NCBI GenBank assembly: GCA_003024785.1
Contig: PUQB01000035.1
Coordinates: 806,001 to 870,000 of the forward strand
Reading direction: 5' to 3'
DNA: 64,000 nucleotides
Origin: Selaginella tamariscina
Lineage: Eukaryota > Streptophyta > Lycopodiopsida > Selaginellales > Selaginellaceae
The position numbers were made by a program, and so were the translations under genes. The notes below the pieces were generated by a model. It worked only from the letters and a program-made list of their open reading frames with translations, made no database searches and was not told the origin of the DNA. This document shows positions 21,893 through 33,722 of this stretch, in pieces (within the stretch, counting starts at the first letter, position 1; every line of letters starts with the position of its first letter).

Positions 21893-22079
21893 AGGTCTAT
21901 GCCACTTGTGAGATGGTTCAAGATCTTCCGTATCTTTTATTAATGTTTCCATGGGTAATGGAGTGTGTGAATGTTCTGTACTCCTCGAGATAACTTCGTC
22001 TTCAGAGCTATCACACTTATCGGGAGGGAACTTTCTCAAATACTCATGTATGGTTTGTTGGGGTAGTCAGTTGAGAACA

Positions 22080-23100
22080 TCTCTATCCACTTGTTCAGGT
22101 CCTCAACCATGGTCTTATCCTTTTCAACGGCAAACACACATGTATCCCAAAGGTAACACTCCTTCAAGACGGATGGTCTTATTCTTTTCAACGGCAAAAC
22201 ACACATGTATCCCTATCCACTTGTTCAGGTCCTCAACCATGGTCTTATCCTTTTTCAAACTTTCTCAAATACTCCTGTATGGGTTTGTTGGGGTAGTCAG
22301 TTGAGAACATCTCTATTCACTTGTTCAGGTCCTCAACCATGGTCTTATCCTTTTCAACGGCAAACACACATGTATCCCAAAGGTAACACTCCTTCAAGAC
22401 GGATGGTCTTATCCTTTTCAACGGCAAACACACATGTATCCCTATCCACTTGTTCAGGTCCTCAACCATGGTCTTATATCCTTTTCAAACTTTCTCAAAT
22501 ACTCCGTATGGGTTTGGGGGTAGCAGTTGAGAACATCTCTATCCACCCATGGTCTTATCCTTTTCAACGGCAAACACACATGTATCCCAAAGGTAACACT
22601 CCTTCAAGACGGATGGTCTTATCCTTTTCAAGGGCAAACACACATGTATCCCTATCCACTTGTTCAGGTCCTCAACCATGGTCTTATCCTTTTCAAACTT
22701 TCTCAAATACTCCTGTATGGGTTTGTTGGGGTAGTCAGTTGAGAACATCTCTATCCACTTGTTCAGGTCCTCAACCATGGTCTTATCCACTTGTTCAGGT
22801 CCTCAACCATGGTCTTATCCTTTTCAACGGCAAACACACATGTATCCCTATCCACTTGTTCAGGTCCTCAACCATGGTCTTATCCTTTTCAACGGCAAAC
22901 ACACATGTATCCCTATCCACTTGTTCAGGTCCTCAACCATGGTCTTATCCACTTGTTCAGGTCCTCAACCATGGTCTTATGCCGTTGAAAACACACATGT
23001 ATCCCAAAGGTAACACTCCTTCAAGACGGATGGTCTTATCCTTTTCAAGGGCAAACACACATGTATCCCAAAGGTAACACTCCTTGAAGGAAGATGGTCT
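22080..23100 (-). repeat. Tandemly shuffled fragments of the gene U coding tail
   Basis: Repeats of three modules: CAGGTCCTCAACCATGGTCT, ATCCTTTTCAACGGCAAACA and GGTAACACTCCTTCAAGACG, in varying order. On the minus strand they read DKTMVEDLNKWI, LKECYLWDTCVFAVEK and YPNKPIQEYLRKF over and over. The single-copy order is seen at 44278-44420. Long plus-strand frames here are artefacts. Confidence 0.85.
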
Positions 23101-23112
23101 TATCCTTTTCAA

Positions 23113-23467
23113 TGGGTCATTTTTTGCCTTTCATAAGACTTGAACCCGAGACCTTTTGGCTAACACACACATATGTTAACCAACTGGTCCGTATGATCCT
23201 GGATACTGAACTACACCATCAACAGCAAGGCATATATTCATACGCATGTTCCAGACCAGTGTGGACCACACATTCCAGACCAGTTGTAAATCACACATTC
23301 CAGACCAGTTGTGGACCATACATTTAGATATATAAATAGGGTTCCAGTTCCAGGTTTCTTAGAATCATTCAACACCAGTCTTCGGCCTTGTGTTTCATTT
23401 TGTATTCATTTCTTTCTTGAATACAATCTCCTTCTTTCTTGAATACAATCTCTTTCTTTCAAGGTTC
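23113..23467 (+). repeat. 5' LTR remnant of the deleted Ty3/gypsy element
   Basis: Matches 25953-26290: CTTGAACCCGAGACCTTTTG, repeated CACACATTCCAGACCAGTTG and a TATATAAATAGGG promoter-like box near 23331. A short duplication of TTTCTTGAATACAATCTC is present near the end. Confidence 0.8.
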
Positions 23468-25019
23468 CACCTCGAAACCTGTTCTTATCCATCCTGACCC
23501 TGTGAAGCCATATTTCGTGGAAGCTGATGCCTCTGACTTCGCCATTGGTGGAGTGTTGCCCCAGGAAGGTCTAGATCATCTTCTCCATCCCATTGCTTTC
23601 CATTCCCGCAAGTTCACTGCACCTGAGATCAACTACGATGTCTATAACAAGGAGCTACTGGCGATCGTCGATGCCTTTGAGGAGTGGCGCAGATTCCTTG
23701 AAGGTTTCCCGCATGTGGTTAAGGTGTATTGTGATCACAAGAACCTCCAGTACTGGGCAACAGCACAAGTTCTCAATCGACGTCAACCGCGATGGGCACA
23801 GTCTTTGTCCTGGTTCCGATACGAGATTATTCATCGTCCCGGTCATCTAAATGGCAAAGCAGATGCCTTATCTCGTCGCAGTTACCTAGCTCCAGTACCA
23901 GGTGAAATCCGATTTGATCAACAAGAACAAGTCATTCTGAGCTCCGACCAGTTGTTGATGAACGCGCTTTCCCGTTCTTCTGCTCCAGTTGACACTTCCT
24001 TTTTGGATCTAATTCGAGAAAATCTCCCTCAAGACGTTTGCTCGTGATGTCCTTGCAGATGTTCGATGAGTTCAGCCATTATTTTCAGGGTCACAACTAC
24101 GAGATTATGCTGCTTTCCATCTTCATAATAGGTTGCTGTACCACCACATCCAAATCTATGTTCCGGACGGAGAATTGAGGTTGCGAGCTGTCCAACATTG
24201 CCATGACAACACAGCTGCAGAACATTTTGGCATTCGAAAGACGATCGAGCTAGTACAACGGGTGTTCTTGTGGCCTCGACTTCGCGTGTATGTTGAGAGA
24301 TTTGTGCGATCTTGTGACACGTGCCAGCGTACAAAGCTTCCTCGTCATTGACCGGTTGGACTACTACAGCCTCTTCTTATTGCTCAGCGGCCATAGTCAT
24401 CCATCACCATGGATTTCCTCACAGATTTACCGCCTTCTAAAGGGTTTGATGCTGTCCTAGTCATTGTTGACCGGTTCTCTAAGATGGCACACTTTGTTCC
24501 CTGCAACAAGACATGTTCGGTCCTGATGCTGCAGATTTGGTGTATCGGGAAGTGTTCCGCCTTCATGGTCTTCCTGGTGAACTTGTCACTGATCGAGGTC
24601 CCCAGTTCACTTCGGCATTCTGGCGGAGATTCCTAGATCAGCTACGTATCACCGGGAAGCTGTTTACTGCATCATCCTGAAACAGATGGACAATCGGAGC
24701 GCACAATTCAGACTCTGGAACAATATCTTCGGTGTTTCATTTCTCATCTGCAAGATGATTGGGTCGATCTCCTTCCTGCTGCCGAGTTCGCGTACAGCAA
24801 CACGGCACACTCATCTATAGGTGTGTCGCCATTTTTCTCGTTCTCTGGTGTTCATCCTCGCTGGTCCTACAGCTTGCCGTGGTTCCTGGCCTCACCACTT
24901 GCCGATGATCGTGTTGAGCATCTCCGACATGTCCATAAGGAAGTGCAACATCATCTTCAACGCGCTCGGGATTTGCAACAACAAGCTGCTAATCGTTCCC
25001 GTTCTTCTCCTCCAGCATT

Positions 25020-25430
25020 CACAATTGGTGACCAAGTGTGGCTCCTCCGACGTCATTGGCCAACCACATGTCCCTGTGACAAGCTAGACTATCAACAATT
25101 GGTGACCAAGTGTGGCTCCTCCGACATCATTGGCCAACCACACGTCCCTGTGACAAGCTGGACTATCAACGCTTGGGGCCATTTCGCATCATCGACAAAC
25201 TCTCTAATGTGACGTTTCGTCTCGAGCTTCCGCATTCACAATTGGTGACCAAGTGTGGCTCCTCCGACGTCATTGGCCAACCACACGTCCCTGTGACAAG
25301 CTGGACTATCAACAATTGGTGACCAAGTGTGGCTCCTCCGATGTCATTGGCCAACCACACATCCCTGTGACAAGCTGGACTATCAACGCTTGGGGCCATT
25401 TCGCATCATCGACAAACTCTCTAATGTGAC
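25020..25430 (+). repeat. Tandem duplications inside the integrase tail
   Basis: About 75-bp unit with ACCAAGTGTGGCTCCTCCGA and CCTGTGACAAGCTGGACTAT repeated four times, some carrying an extra segment to CGCATCATCGACAAACTCTC. Confidence 0.85.
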
Positions 25431-25689
25431 ATTTCGTCTCGAGCTTCCGCCAACCATCCGGATCCATCCCGTGTTCCATGTTTCTTTGTTGGAGCCTTAT
25501 CATGCTCCTTTTGAACCTGGCCGACTTCTTCCACCACCTCCTCCAGTTATAGTTGTTGGTGAACCTGAGTTTGAGGTTGCTGCAATTCTTGACTCCAAAC
25601 TTGTTCGTGGTCAACTTCACTATTTCATGGACTGGATCGGTTATCCACCTGGCGAACGCACTTGGGAGCCTGCTGCTCATCTTGTTCAT

Positions 25690-25890
25690 GCTCCTGGGAG
25701 CTTGCTGCTCATCTTGTTCATGCTCCTGATCTTGTTGCCGAGTTCCATCAACGATATCCTCATCTTGTTCATGCTCCTGATCTTGTTGCCGAGTTCATGC
25801 TCCTGATCTTGTTGCCGAGTTCCATCAACGATATCCTCATCTTGTTCATGCTCCTGATCTTGTTGCCGAGTTCCATCAACGATATCCTGC
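25690..25890 (+). repeat. Tandem duplications at the chromodomain end
   Basis: Units of CATGCTCCTGATCTTGTTGC and CGAGTTCCATCAACGATATC alternate four to five times. Confidence 0.85.
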
Positions 25891-25939
25891 AAAACCTGGA
25901 CCAGTGACGCGCGGTGCTCGTCATTAAAGGGGGAGATAG

Positions 25940-26318
25940 TGTAAGGATCATGGATCATTTTTTGCCTTTCACAGGACTTGAACCTGAGACCTTTTGGCTA
26001 ACACACACATATGTTAACCAACTGGTCCGTATGATCCTGGATATTGAACTACACCATCAATAGCAAGGCGTATATTCATACGCATGTTTCATACCAATGT
26101 GGACCACACATTCCAGACCAGTTGTGGATCACACATTCCAGACCAGTTGTGAACCATACAATCCTTAGGACCTCAGATATATAAACAGGGTTCCAGTTCC
26201 AGGTTTCTCAGAATCATTCAACACCAGTCTTCGACCTTGTGTTTCATTTTGTATTCATTTCTTTCTTGAATACAATCTCCTCCTTTCAAGGTTTCGCCCT
26301 TTGCACAAGGTCGTGACA
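25940..26318 (+). repeat. 3' LTR of the deleted Ty3/gypsy element
   Basis: Begins TGTAAGGATCATGG after the polypurine tract and ends GGTCGTGACA. Gene U coding sequence resumes at 26319. Confidence 0.8.
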
Positions 26319-27559
26319 GTCAAAAACCCACGCATCACTGTGAGGACCCCTGATCAAGTTGACGATGCTTCGTGCTGCTTGACTTGTAATGTTTGGATAA
26401 CGTACATTGCCGAATACGTCACTCTCAGTTATCGGTGTATCGGATGGAGGTTCAGGGCCGTTGGAGTGCAAACAGATGCTTGTCCAATCATTTGGAAGTT
26501 TGAAATTGTTTGGCGCATTCCTAACAACCAAGTGAACAACCGAATCAATGCACTTTGGATCAACATCATTCATATAAAATCCTATCCAACGAAGTTTATT
26601 CCTCTTGGAAAAGGTGAAGGCAAAGGTATCGATGACATGAGCAAGAATCAAGAAATAAATACCTAAAAACGTAGATATCAGTCAAGAGTGCAAGTATGAA
26701 TTCAATAATCAATACCTTCTTTGTACATGCTTGCACGGCTAAGTTTCTCCACCAAATCCTCTAGTGTCCTGTCTGTTGAAGGATTTTTTGACACCCGCCG
26801 ATCCATCACGAACAATTGAAACGGTTTCCTACAAGCAGTGATGGTACCCCATAAAGTCTCCGAATCCAACAACAAACATCTGTAGGGCTTGTCGTGATTT
26901 GTAGCATCCTCCTTTATAAGGTTCAACTCGGTTCTCCGATGCTGAAGGATTACCATAAGAGAATGCGTCATCACAATGTTCTCCTTCTTAGCGTTGGCGT
27001 GCAATAGATTCTTGCCCAGATCTTCCGATTGATTCATCCATTCGACAAGCATATCATCGTTTGTCACATGCAAATATTTCCTGACCTCTTCGTATGTTGA
27101 AGCCGAGGTCCAACCCAGTTTGTGGCAGTGTATTCCCAACCACTCCTTGAAGTGCCTGACCGTCTTCAACTCCATTGCCTTGAGATGAAAAGGAGAGGTG
27201 GGGATGCTGTTGTTAATCTGTAATTTGCCATCAATCACCAAATCAGCTAAGACTTCCATCTCCTCCATCGTTGTTTCATTTAAAGGCTTCAACCATTTGA
27301 GCTTAAAATCGTTATATACATCCTTTATAGATTGAACAGACTTAGACTTCGGCATCTTATTGGGTTTCTTTGAAGACTTCTCTGAGGGCTCCACTTCACT
27401 TGTCTGCTTCTTTTTCAATGTTCCTTTTGCAAAGGATTCCATAATCCCCAACCATTTCGCAAAGATCCTATCCTCGGGACAAGAAATCAACATCATCAAA
27501 AAGGATGTTTCCTTCCCACCCACCTGGGCAAAATCAACTGCTACAATTTCTTCAACTCT

Positions 27560-27623
27560 CTGGAAAAAAAAAAGAGAGATTAATATACCGGCGAGATAAA
27601 TCCCGCCCAAACAATTTGCTTAC
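27560..27623 (-). other. 64-bp intron in gene U containing the transposon palindrome
   Basis: Donor CAG|GTAAGC, acceptor TTTTTTTCCAG|AG. Inside it is GGGCGGGATTTATCTCGCCG (27589-27608, minus strand), a two-mismatch version of the 18-bp palindrome that forms the arrays. Confidence 0.75.
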
Positions 27624-27995
27624 CTGATAGTCCGCAGATTGTGTATTTCCTGCGGTAGCTCTTTGTGGTCGCTGAAGAGATTCCCACATGGCTCGCGTGT
27701 GTTTGAACTTCTCTCATATTTTGTTGTTGTAGTGGTTGGTGTCTGCAGCGTCCCATTCTGCCGATAACTTATGGTACTGCTCGATTGTGAGATTCGGCTT
27801 CGCTAAAAACACCGATCTTTTCGTCAGCTTCTCACGGGTATGCTCGGAAAGTTTTGTTGCCATCGTTCCTTTGTTGTGTTTGTCGAGAAGTCGTTGGGCT
27901 GCCGTTATTGTGTGCTGGCCACTAATGATGTAGTACTTAATTGATTTTTTATTCTCCATCTGAACCTTCCTCATTTGTTCCGGTGTTGTGATCCA

Positions 27996-28408
27996 TGTCA
28001 CAACCCGATACAGGATACAGGATACAGGATACGAGTTACAGGATATGCCTATAGAATATACTTACAGGATATGTCTACAGGATATTCCTACAGGATATAC
28101 CTACAGGATATGCCTGCATGATATTCTTACAGGATATACCTACAGGATATGCCTATAGGATATACTACAAGATATGCCTAAAGGATAAGGGTCACTATTT
28201 TTAACTCATGACCATATTAGACTCATGACCAGATTAGGTTGGAGTTGTGAGTATAAAAGCTCCGACCTAATTGTTGTACAATCAGTTACTATCAACACCA
28301 GTCATTCTACGATCATTCTTGTCTTGTTCCTTTTCTTGTCTTGTTCTTTGCTCTTACCTTATTCTTGAGTCAAGCCTTCTTGTTGTTATCTTGCTCTTGA
28401 TAGTTTGA
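27996..28408 (+). repeat. 5' LTR with ACAGGATAT tandem repeats
   Basis: The first 200 bp is a tandem array of about 14-16 bp units ACAGGATATNCCT. A TATAAAAGC box follows near 28252. The end is placed by comparison with the 3' LTR and is uncertain by some 20 bp because the last bases differ. Confidence 0.8.
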
Positions 28409-28505
28409 TAGTAACTCCTTTCATAGCTTTTCGATTTTCAGCTACTTTTTTTTTTTCTTGATTCTTCTCCTTCGTTTTTCTCCTTTTTTTTTTCTTTCAT
28501 ATATC

Positions 28506-29477
28506 ATGGCCGATTTTGAGCAATTTTTCAACGCGAGCACCAAATATTGCTTCATGAGCTAGCCACTTTGCGCCAAGTGGTCACAGATCTGCAAGGTTCC
28601 ACCAATGCGGCGCATGCAGCTGCTGATGCATCCTCCAAGGCTGCTGCACAGGCTCTCTCTCAAGCATCCGTGATTTCCTTTACATCGAACACTTCTTCGA
28701 AGCCGAAGATTAGCATGCCAAAAAGTTCAATGGCAATCGTGCCATTTCCAAGGGTTCCTGAATCAGATTAGGCTTTTGATCCGCATGCAATCACGCCGCT
28801 ACTCGACTGATGCACAAAAGGTTGCCTTTTCATCCCTACTAGTTGGATCTCCACGGGCTTGGGTTGCCCCTTTGCTGGAATGTGACGACCCATTGATGGA
28901 AGACTTTGAAGGTTTCGTGGCTGCCTTTAAAGCTTGCTTTGGAGATCCCGATAAGTACCATTCCCATGCATGAAGTTACGAAAGCTCACACAAGGACTCG
29001 ACCAACTTCTGTTTATGCATCCGAATTCAGCAACTTTGCACGAACATTCCATGGGACGAGACTGCATTGATTGAACACTTCCGTTTTGGGTTGAGGGATG
29101 ATGTGAAGGACCTTCTCCTTTCGTTACCGGATGCCCAAACATTAGCGGAGATCATGCAACAGGCCGTTCGCTGCGACAACCGCTTGTTCGAGCGTCGTCA
29201 GGAAAAATCCCGTCAGCAGTTCCTGCAAACCAATCCTGCAGCTGTGGTACATACTTCTGCGACACCTTCTGGAGTAGTTCCTATGGAGGTTGAGAAATAC
29301 AAGCGTGGCCCACTTTCCGCTGCTGAGAAGCAACGTCGCCGCAGTGAGAATCTATGTTTGTATTGTGGTGAAGCAGGACACAAGGCGGCGGAATGTCCTA
29401 TTAAAGCCAGGAAGTTCAAGACGCGTGAAGTTGAAGCTGAAGTTCAGTCGGAAAACTTCAATGTTCACTTCGTTTAG
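28506..29477 (+). pseudogene. Ty3/gypsy gag, frameshifted
   Basis: Starts MADFEQFFNASTKYC and is broken within 20 codons, with further shifts near 28770 and 28970. A capsid-like region AFKACFGDP follows, then LIEHFRFGLRDDVKDLLLSL, and a CCHC zinc knuckle CLYCGEAGHKAAEC at about 29355-29397. The zinc knuckle binds element RNA during packaging in this family. Confidence 0.8.
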
Positions 29478-29488
29478 GAGCCACGAAG

Positions 29489-30247
29489 TTGGACGTAGGT
29501 GCAGGCTCCATTGGTGCTGCTCATACCATTCCATCACTCAAGTTTCCTATACACATTCATCTCAATAATCGAGAGCTCAAGGAGTTTGCCCTGTTAGACA
29601 CTGGTGCAAATGCATGCTTCATGGATGACACTTTTGCAACTCAACATGGCATTCCGATGGTGAAGTTGAAGCGTGCAGTTCCTGTAGAGGTGGCCGATGG
29701 TCGTCTGATTGCTTCTGGCGCAGTTACCCATGCTACCAAACCTCTCTCTTGCAGTCATGGCGCATTCAACTGTTCAATTTCCTTCAACTTGATCAAGACT
29801 CGGTCGACTCCCATCATTTTGGGCATGCCATGGTTCGTTGTTGCAAATCCTCAGATCAACTGGAGGTCTAGGACGTTCACGTTTTCCTCTCCGGCAACCA
29901 GGACCAATCCTGTACCTTCCTGTGTGCAGAATACATCCTTAGTGTCTGAGGCAGTACAAGCTACAGGATTGACCGTGCCTGTTCCTGTATCAGTGTTGAA
30001 GACTCCTTCGACAGGATCCACCTCCTATTGGTTCGTCAGCACACTCACAAGTTCTCCTCACTCCTGTGCATCCACGGACTTCTGTACAGGATTCTTCCAA
30101 TCCTGTACACTTGTCAACATCCACACATGTTTCTCCCAATCCTGCCTCTTTTCATTACTCTTCTTCTGTTCCACCCCCAAGATCCTTCCTCTTTTTCAAT
30201 CACAGCTCCCTCCTTCTCCTTTGAGTTCTTACCACTACCATGCATGA
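29489..30247 (+). pseudogene. Ty3/gypsy aspartic protease region plus proline/serine-rich linker
   Basis: ALLDTGANACFMD at about 29589-29627 has the DTGA catalytic triad of retropepsins, and IILGMPWF follows the expected distance later. After about 29900 the frame becomes a low-complexity T/S/P linker with many TCCTGT repeats, and the frame is lost before the reverse transcriptase. Confidence 0.8.
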
Positions 30248-30417
30248 ACTTGCCACTGATCCTGCTCCTTTTCATCTTTTTGCCTTCCAAGTAACTCCTA
30301 CGTCCTCTTCTACCTTTCCTGTATCTGATTCCCCTGTTTTTCAATCTCCTTCTCCTGTTCCTTCTTCTTCTCCTCCTTCTTCCCTGCCATCCAAGTATCA
30401 CTCCTTTCAGAACGTTT

Positions 30418-31740
30418 TTGACAAGCACAAGGCTGCAGTTCTTCCTGTTCACAGGTCCTGACTGTCCTATCGATCTTGTGGAAGGAAAGACTCCACCGTT
30501 CGGACCGATTTATGCACTGTCACCTACAGAATTGGAGGTTCTTCGTCAGTACATCGAGGAAAACTTGGCATCCGGCTTCATTCGTCACTCAAAGTCCCCT
30601 GCAGGAGCACCTATCTTCTTTGTCAAGAAGAAAGATGGGAGTTTACGTTTGGTTGTGGACTACAGAGGTTTGAATCAAGTCACCATTCGGAACCGGTACC
30701 CGTTGCCATTGATCCCGGAACTTCTCGATCGGCTGCAAGGAGCAAAAGTGTTCACGAAGATTGACTTACGAGGGGCTTACAATCTTGTACGGATTCGTCC
30801 AGGCGATGAGTGGAAGACTGCCTTTCGTACAAGGTATGGACACTTCGAGTATACGGTGATGCCTTTCGGACTTACCAATGCCCCAGCCGTGTTCCAACAC
30901 ATGGTGAACGACATCTTTCGTGACTTCTTGGACCAGTTTGTGGTAATCTACCTCGATGACATTTTGATTTTCTCCAAGGACCAGGCGGCTCATGACAAGC
31001 ATGTACGACTAGTCTTACAGAGGCTTCGCGAGCATGGCCTGTATGCGAAGTTGGAGAAGTGTTTCTTCGACAGGGATACTGTAGAGTTCTTGGGCTACAT
31101 CGTCTCTCCTGCTGGCGTTTCCATGGACATGCACAAGGTGAAGACTATCGCGGAGTGGGAGAGGCCCAAGTCTGTACGAGATGTACAATGTTTCCTTGGC
31201 TTTGCAAACTTCTACAGGCGTTTCATACAGGACTTCTCCAAGCGTGTACTTCCACTCACGGAACTCACCAAGCGCACAGGAGTGTTCTCTTGGTCCGACA
31301 AGGCAGAACATGCATTCACAACACTCAAGAACATCTTCACGACAGCTCCGATTTTAGCACATCCTGATCCTTCTCGTCCCTTCTTCGTTGAAGCAGATGC
31401 CTCGGATTTTGCAGTAGGATCTGTTCTATCACAAGTTGGAGAAGATAAGTTGCTTCATCCTGTAGCTTTTCACTCTCGTAAGTTCCTTTCGGGAGATCAA
31501 TTACGAGATTCATGACAAGGAACTCAAGGCCATTGTGGATTCGTTCGAGGAGTGGCGGCATTTCCTGGAAGGTGCTGCGCATCCTGTACAAGTTCTTACG
31601 GATCACAAGAACCTGGAGTATTTTCAAACGGCTCGAGTTCTCAGTCGGCGACAGGCTAGGTGGGCGGAGTTCCTATCACGTTTTGATTTTCGTCTACAGG
31701 CCTGGTTTTCGAAATGGCAAGGCGGATGCATTGTCTAGGC
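30418..31740 (+). pseudogene. Ty3/gypsy reverse transcriptase and RNase H
   Basis: Open to 31515 and continued in another frame to about 31735. RT motifs: SPAGAPIFFVKKKDGSLR, VVDYRGLN, FTKIDLRGAYN, FGLTNAPAVFQ, and the YLDD active site at 30949-30960. RNase H: FFVEADASDFAVGSVLSQ, then after a frameshift near 31500, [14 protein letters not shown]. This is the best preserved part of the element. It resembles the Tf1/sushi-like branch of chromoviruses; that placement is an impression. Confidence 0.85.
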
Positions 31741-33322
31741 GCTCTTACCTTGCACCGACCCCGGGCGATCCTGCATATGACTGTCAAAAGCAAGTGTTGT
31801 TGGGTCCTGATCGACTTCGGCTTGCAGCACTACAAGTTCATCAGGCTCCAGCAGATTCCACACTCCTACAGGACATCCGTTTGCAGTTGGCTACAGACGA
31901 CTTGGCAAGGAATGTGTTTTCACACATTAGTCCTGACATCGCAAGTTCCTCTTCCTCCAGTTCCCGTACAGACTACAAGTTGTTTACCATACAGGACGGA
32001 CTCCTGTATCGGGAAGGTCTCCTGTATGTTCCTGTTGGTGTTTGCTCGTGTGGTACAGGATTGTCATGATACCCCGGCTACAGGACATTTTGGTGTGGCC
32101 AAGACAGTTGAGTTGGTGACTCGCAACTATTGGTGGCCTGGGTTGCGAGGTTTTGTGGACAAGTTTGTACGGAGTTGTGACACCTGCAATAGGTCGAAGA
32201 TGCCTCCACTCTGGTCTTCTTCGTCCTCTTCCTGTTCCTTCTGCTCCTTGGAGATCCATTTCTATGGATTTCCTCACAGATCTTCCTCCTTCTCGTGGAT
32301 TTGATGCAGTTCTTGTTGGTTGACCGTTTCACCAAACAAGCTCATTTCCTACCATGTCACAAGACTGCTACAGGCCAGACAACTGCTGAGTTGGTGATCC
32401 GCGAAGTATTCCGACATCATGGTCTTCCTGAGAGCATTGTTTCTGATCGAGGCCCAATTCATGTCCAAGTTTTGGCGAGAACTTCTCCGGAGTCTACAGG
32501 TTAAAGCGGACCTTTCTTCAGGATACCATCCACAAACTGATGGGCAGTCAGAACGCACGATTCAGACCTTGGAGCAATATCTTCGCTGCTTCATCAGTTA
32601 CCAACAGGACAACTGGTTGGACCTTCTTCCAATGGCGGAGTTTGCCTACAACAACTCCGTTCACGCATCTACAGGCCAGACACCTTTCTTTGCTCTTACA
32701 GGCTACCATCCACGTTTTGACTTTGCTTCCTCTTCTCCTTCTTCTGCTCCTGCAGTACAATCGTCTCCAGCATCTTCGTCAGGTACATGAGGATCTCCGG
32801 GTTCATCTTCAGCAGGCACAGGAACGGTACAAGCATTATGCTGATGCTCATCGTCAACCGGCACCTACATACAAGATTGGTGATCTCGTGTGGCTTCTTC
32901 GTCGGCATATTCGCACCAACAGGCCTTCTTCTAAGTTGGATTTTCAACGATTGGGCCCTTACAGGATTGCGGCTAGGTCAATCCTGTAGCTTTCCGACTC
33001 GAGTTACCATCTACGGTGAAACTTCATCCTGTGTTTCACACTTCTTTGTTGGAGCCGTATCATCCTTCTTCTCTTCTTGGTCGTGCTTCTTCTCCTCCCC
33101 CTCCTGTGGTCATTGACGGTGAACCTGAGTATGAAGTTGCAGCCATCCTTGATTCTCGTCTTCATCGCCCAACTTCAATACTTGGTGGATTGGAAAGGTT
33201 ATTTGCCTACCGATCGCACTTGGGAACCTGCATCCAACTTACTCCATGCTTCTTCCAAAGTTGCTGCTTTCCATCGGCATCCTGCTAAACCAGGTCCCAA
33301 GACTCGTGGAACTCGTCCTTAG
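31740..33322 (+). pseudogene. Ty3/gypsy integrase with C-terminal chromodomain
   Basis: HHCC zinc region ([22 protein letters not shown]) near 32080-32205. Core: [15 protein letters not shown] near 32320, VSDRG near 32440, GQSERTIQTLEQYL near 32545. Then the GPYRI fold near 32955, and the chromodomain at about 33120-33270 ([12 protein letters not shown], then [18 protein letters not shown] in the next frame). At least four frameshifts separate these parts, so no active integrase is made. Confidence 0.85.
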
Positions 33323-33330
33323 GGAGGTGC

Positions 33331-33722
33331 TGTCACGACCGATACAGGATACGAGTTATAGGATATGCCTATAGGATATACTTACAGGATATGCCTGCAG
33401 GATATTCCTACAGGATATGCCTATAGGATATACCTACAGGATATGCTCAGATATTCCTACAGGATATTCCTACAGGATATGCCTATAGATACTACAGGAT
33501 ATGCCTAAAGGATAAGGGTCACTATTTTTAGCTCATGACCATATTAGACTCATGACCAGATTAGCTTGGAGTTGTGAGTATAAAAGCTCCGGCCTAATTG
33601 TTGTATAATCAGTTATATCAACACCAGTCATTCTACGATCATTCTTGTCTTGTTCCTTGTCTTGTCTTGTTCTTGAGTCAAGCCTTCTTGTTGTTATCTT
33701 GCTCTTGGGTCGTGACTTGACA
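33331..33722 (+). repeat. 3' LTR of the full-length Ty3/gypsy element
   Basis: Starts TGTCACGACC after a purine tract AGGGAGG. It has the same ACAGGATAT array, shorter than in the 5' LTR, then TATAAAAGC near 33579. Confidence 0.85.

Larger units (their letters stand above)
23467..25910 (+). pseudogene. Ty3/gypsy pol remnant: RNase H, integrase, chromodomain
   Basis: RNase H from FVEADASDFAIGGVL at about 23511, HPIAFHSRKF, DHKNLQYWA. Integrase zinc region HxxxxH..CDTCQRTK to 24340, core starting [20 protein letters not shown] at 24409 and DGQSERTIQTLEQY near 24690, with a frameshift around 24550-24660. The chromodomain is near 25570-25690 ([10 protein letters not shown].., WIGYPPGERTWEPAAHL). 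Four copies of an about 75-bp segment (25020-25430) and four to five copies of an about 50-bp segment (25690-25890) are inserted as tandem duplications. It is not functional. Chromodomain integrases direct insertion to chromatin marks in this lineage. Confidence 0.8.
23113..26318 (+). mobile_element. Ty3/gypsy chromodomain retrotransposon with internal deletion
   Basis: 3' LTR 25940-26318, starting TGTAAGG and ending GTGACA, preceded by a purine tract AAAGGGGGAGATAG. 5' LTR remnant 23113-23467, lacking its first bases and joined directly to the RNase H region, so gag, protease and reverse transcriptase are gone. Flanks TTCAA and GTCAA may be a decayed target duplication. It is inserted in the C-terminal part of gene U. 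The LTRs differ at several positions, so it is not very recent. Confidence 0.8.
27996..33722 (+). mobile_element. Full-length Ty3/gypsy chromovirus-like retrotransposon, decayed
   Basis: 5' LTR starts TGTCACAACC at 27996, 3' LTR is 33331-33722 ending CTTGACA. The 5-bp duplication ATCCA lies at 27991-27995 and 33723-33727. The insertion splits the ParB-like segment of gene U between KVWIV and TWITTP. Gag, protease, reverse transcriptase, RNase H, integrase and chromodomain occur in that order with several frameshifts. The exact duplication argues for a fairly recent insertion. Confidence 0.9.

Noticed and set aside
22205..23077. 290-codon plus-strand frame
   Set aside because: It is the antisense of tandemly repeated gene U modules and has only repeats of one phrase.
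26301..26666. 121-codon plus-strand frame over gene U exon
   Set aside because: Antisense shadow; the minus-strand frame has matching paralogue sequence at 44243-44845 and splice phases.
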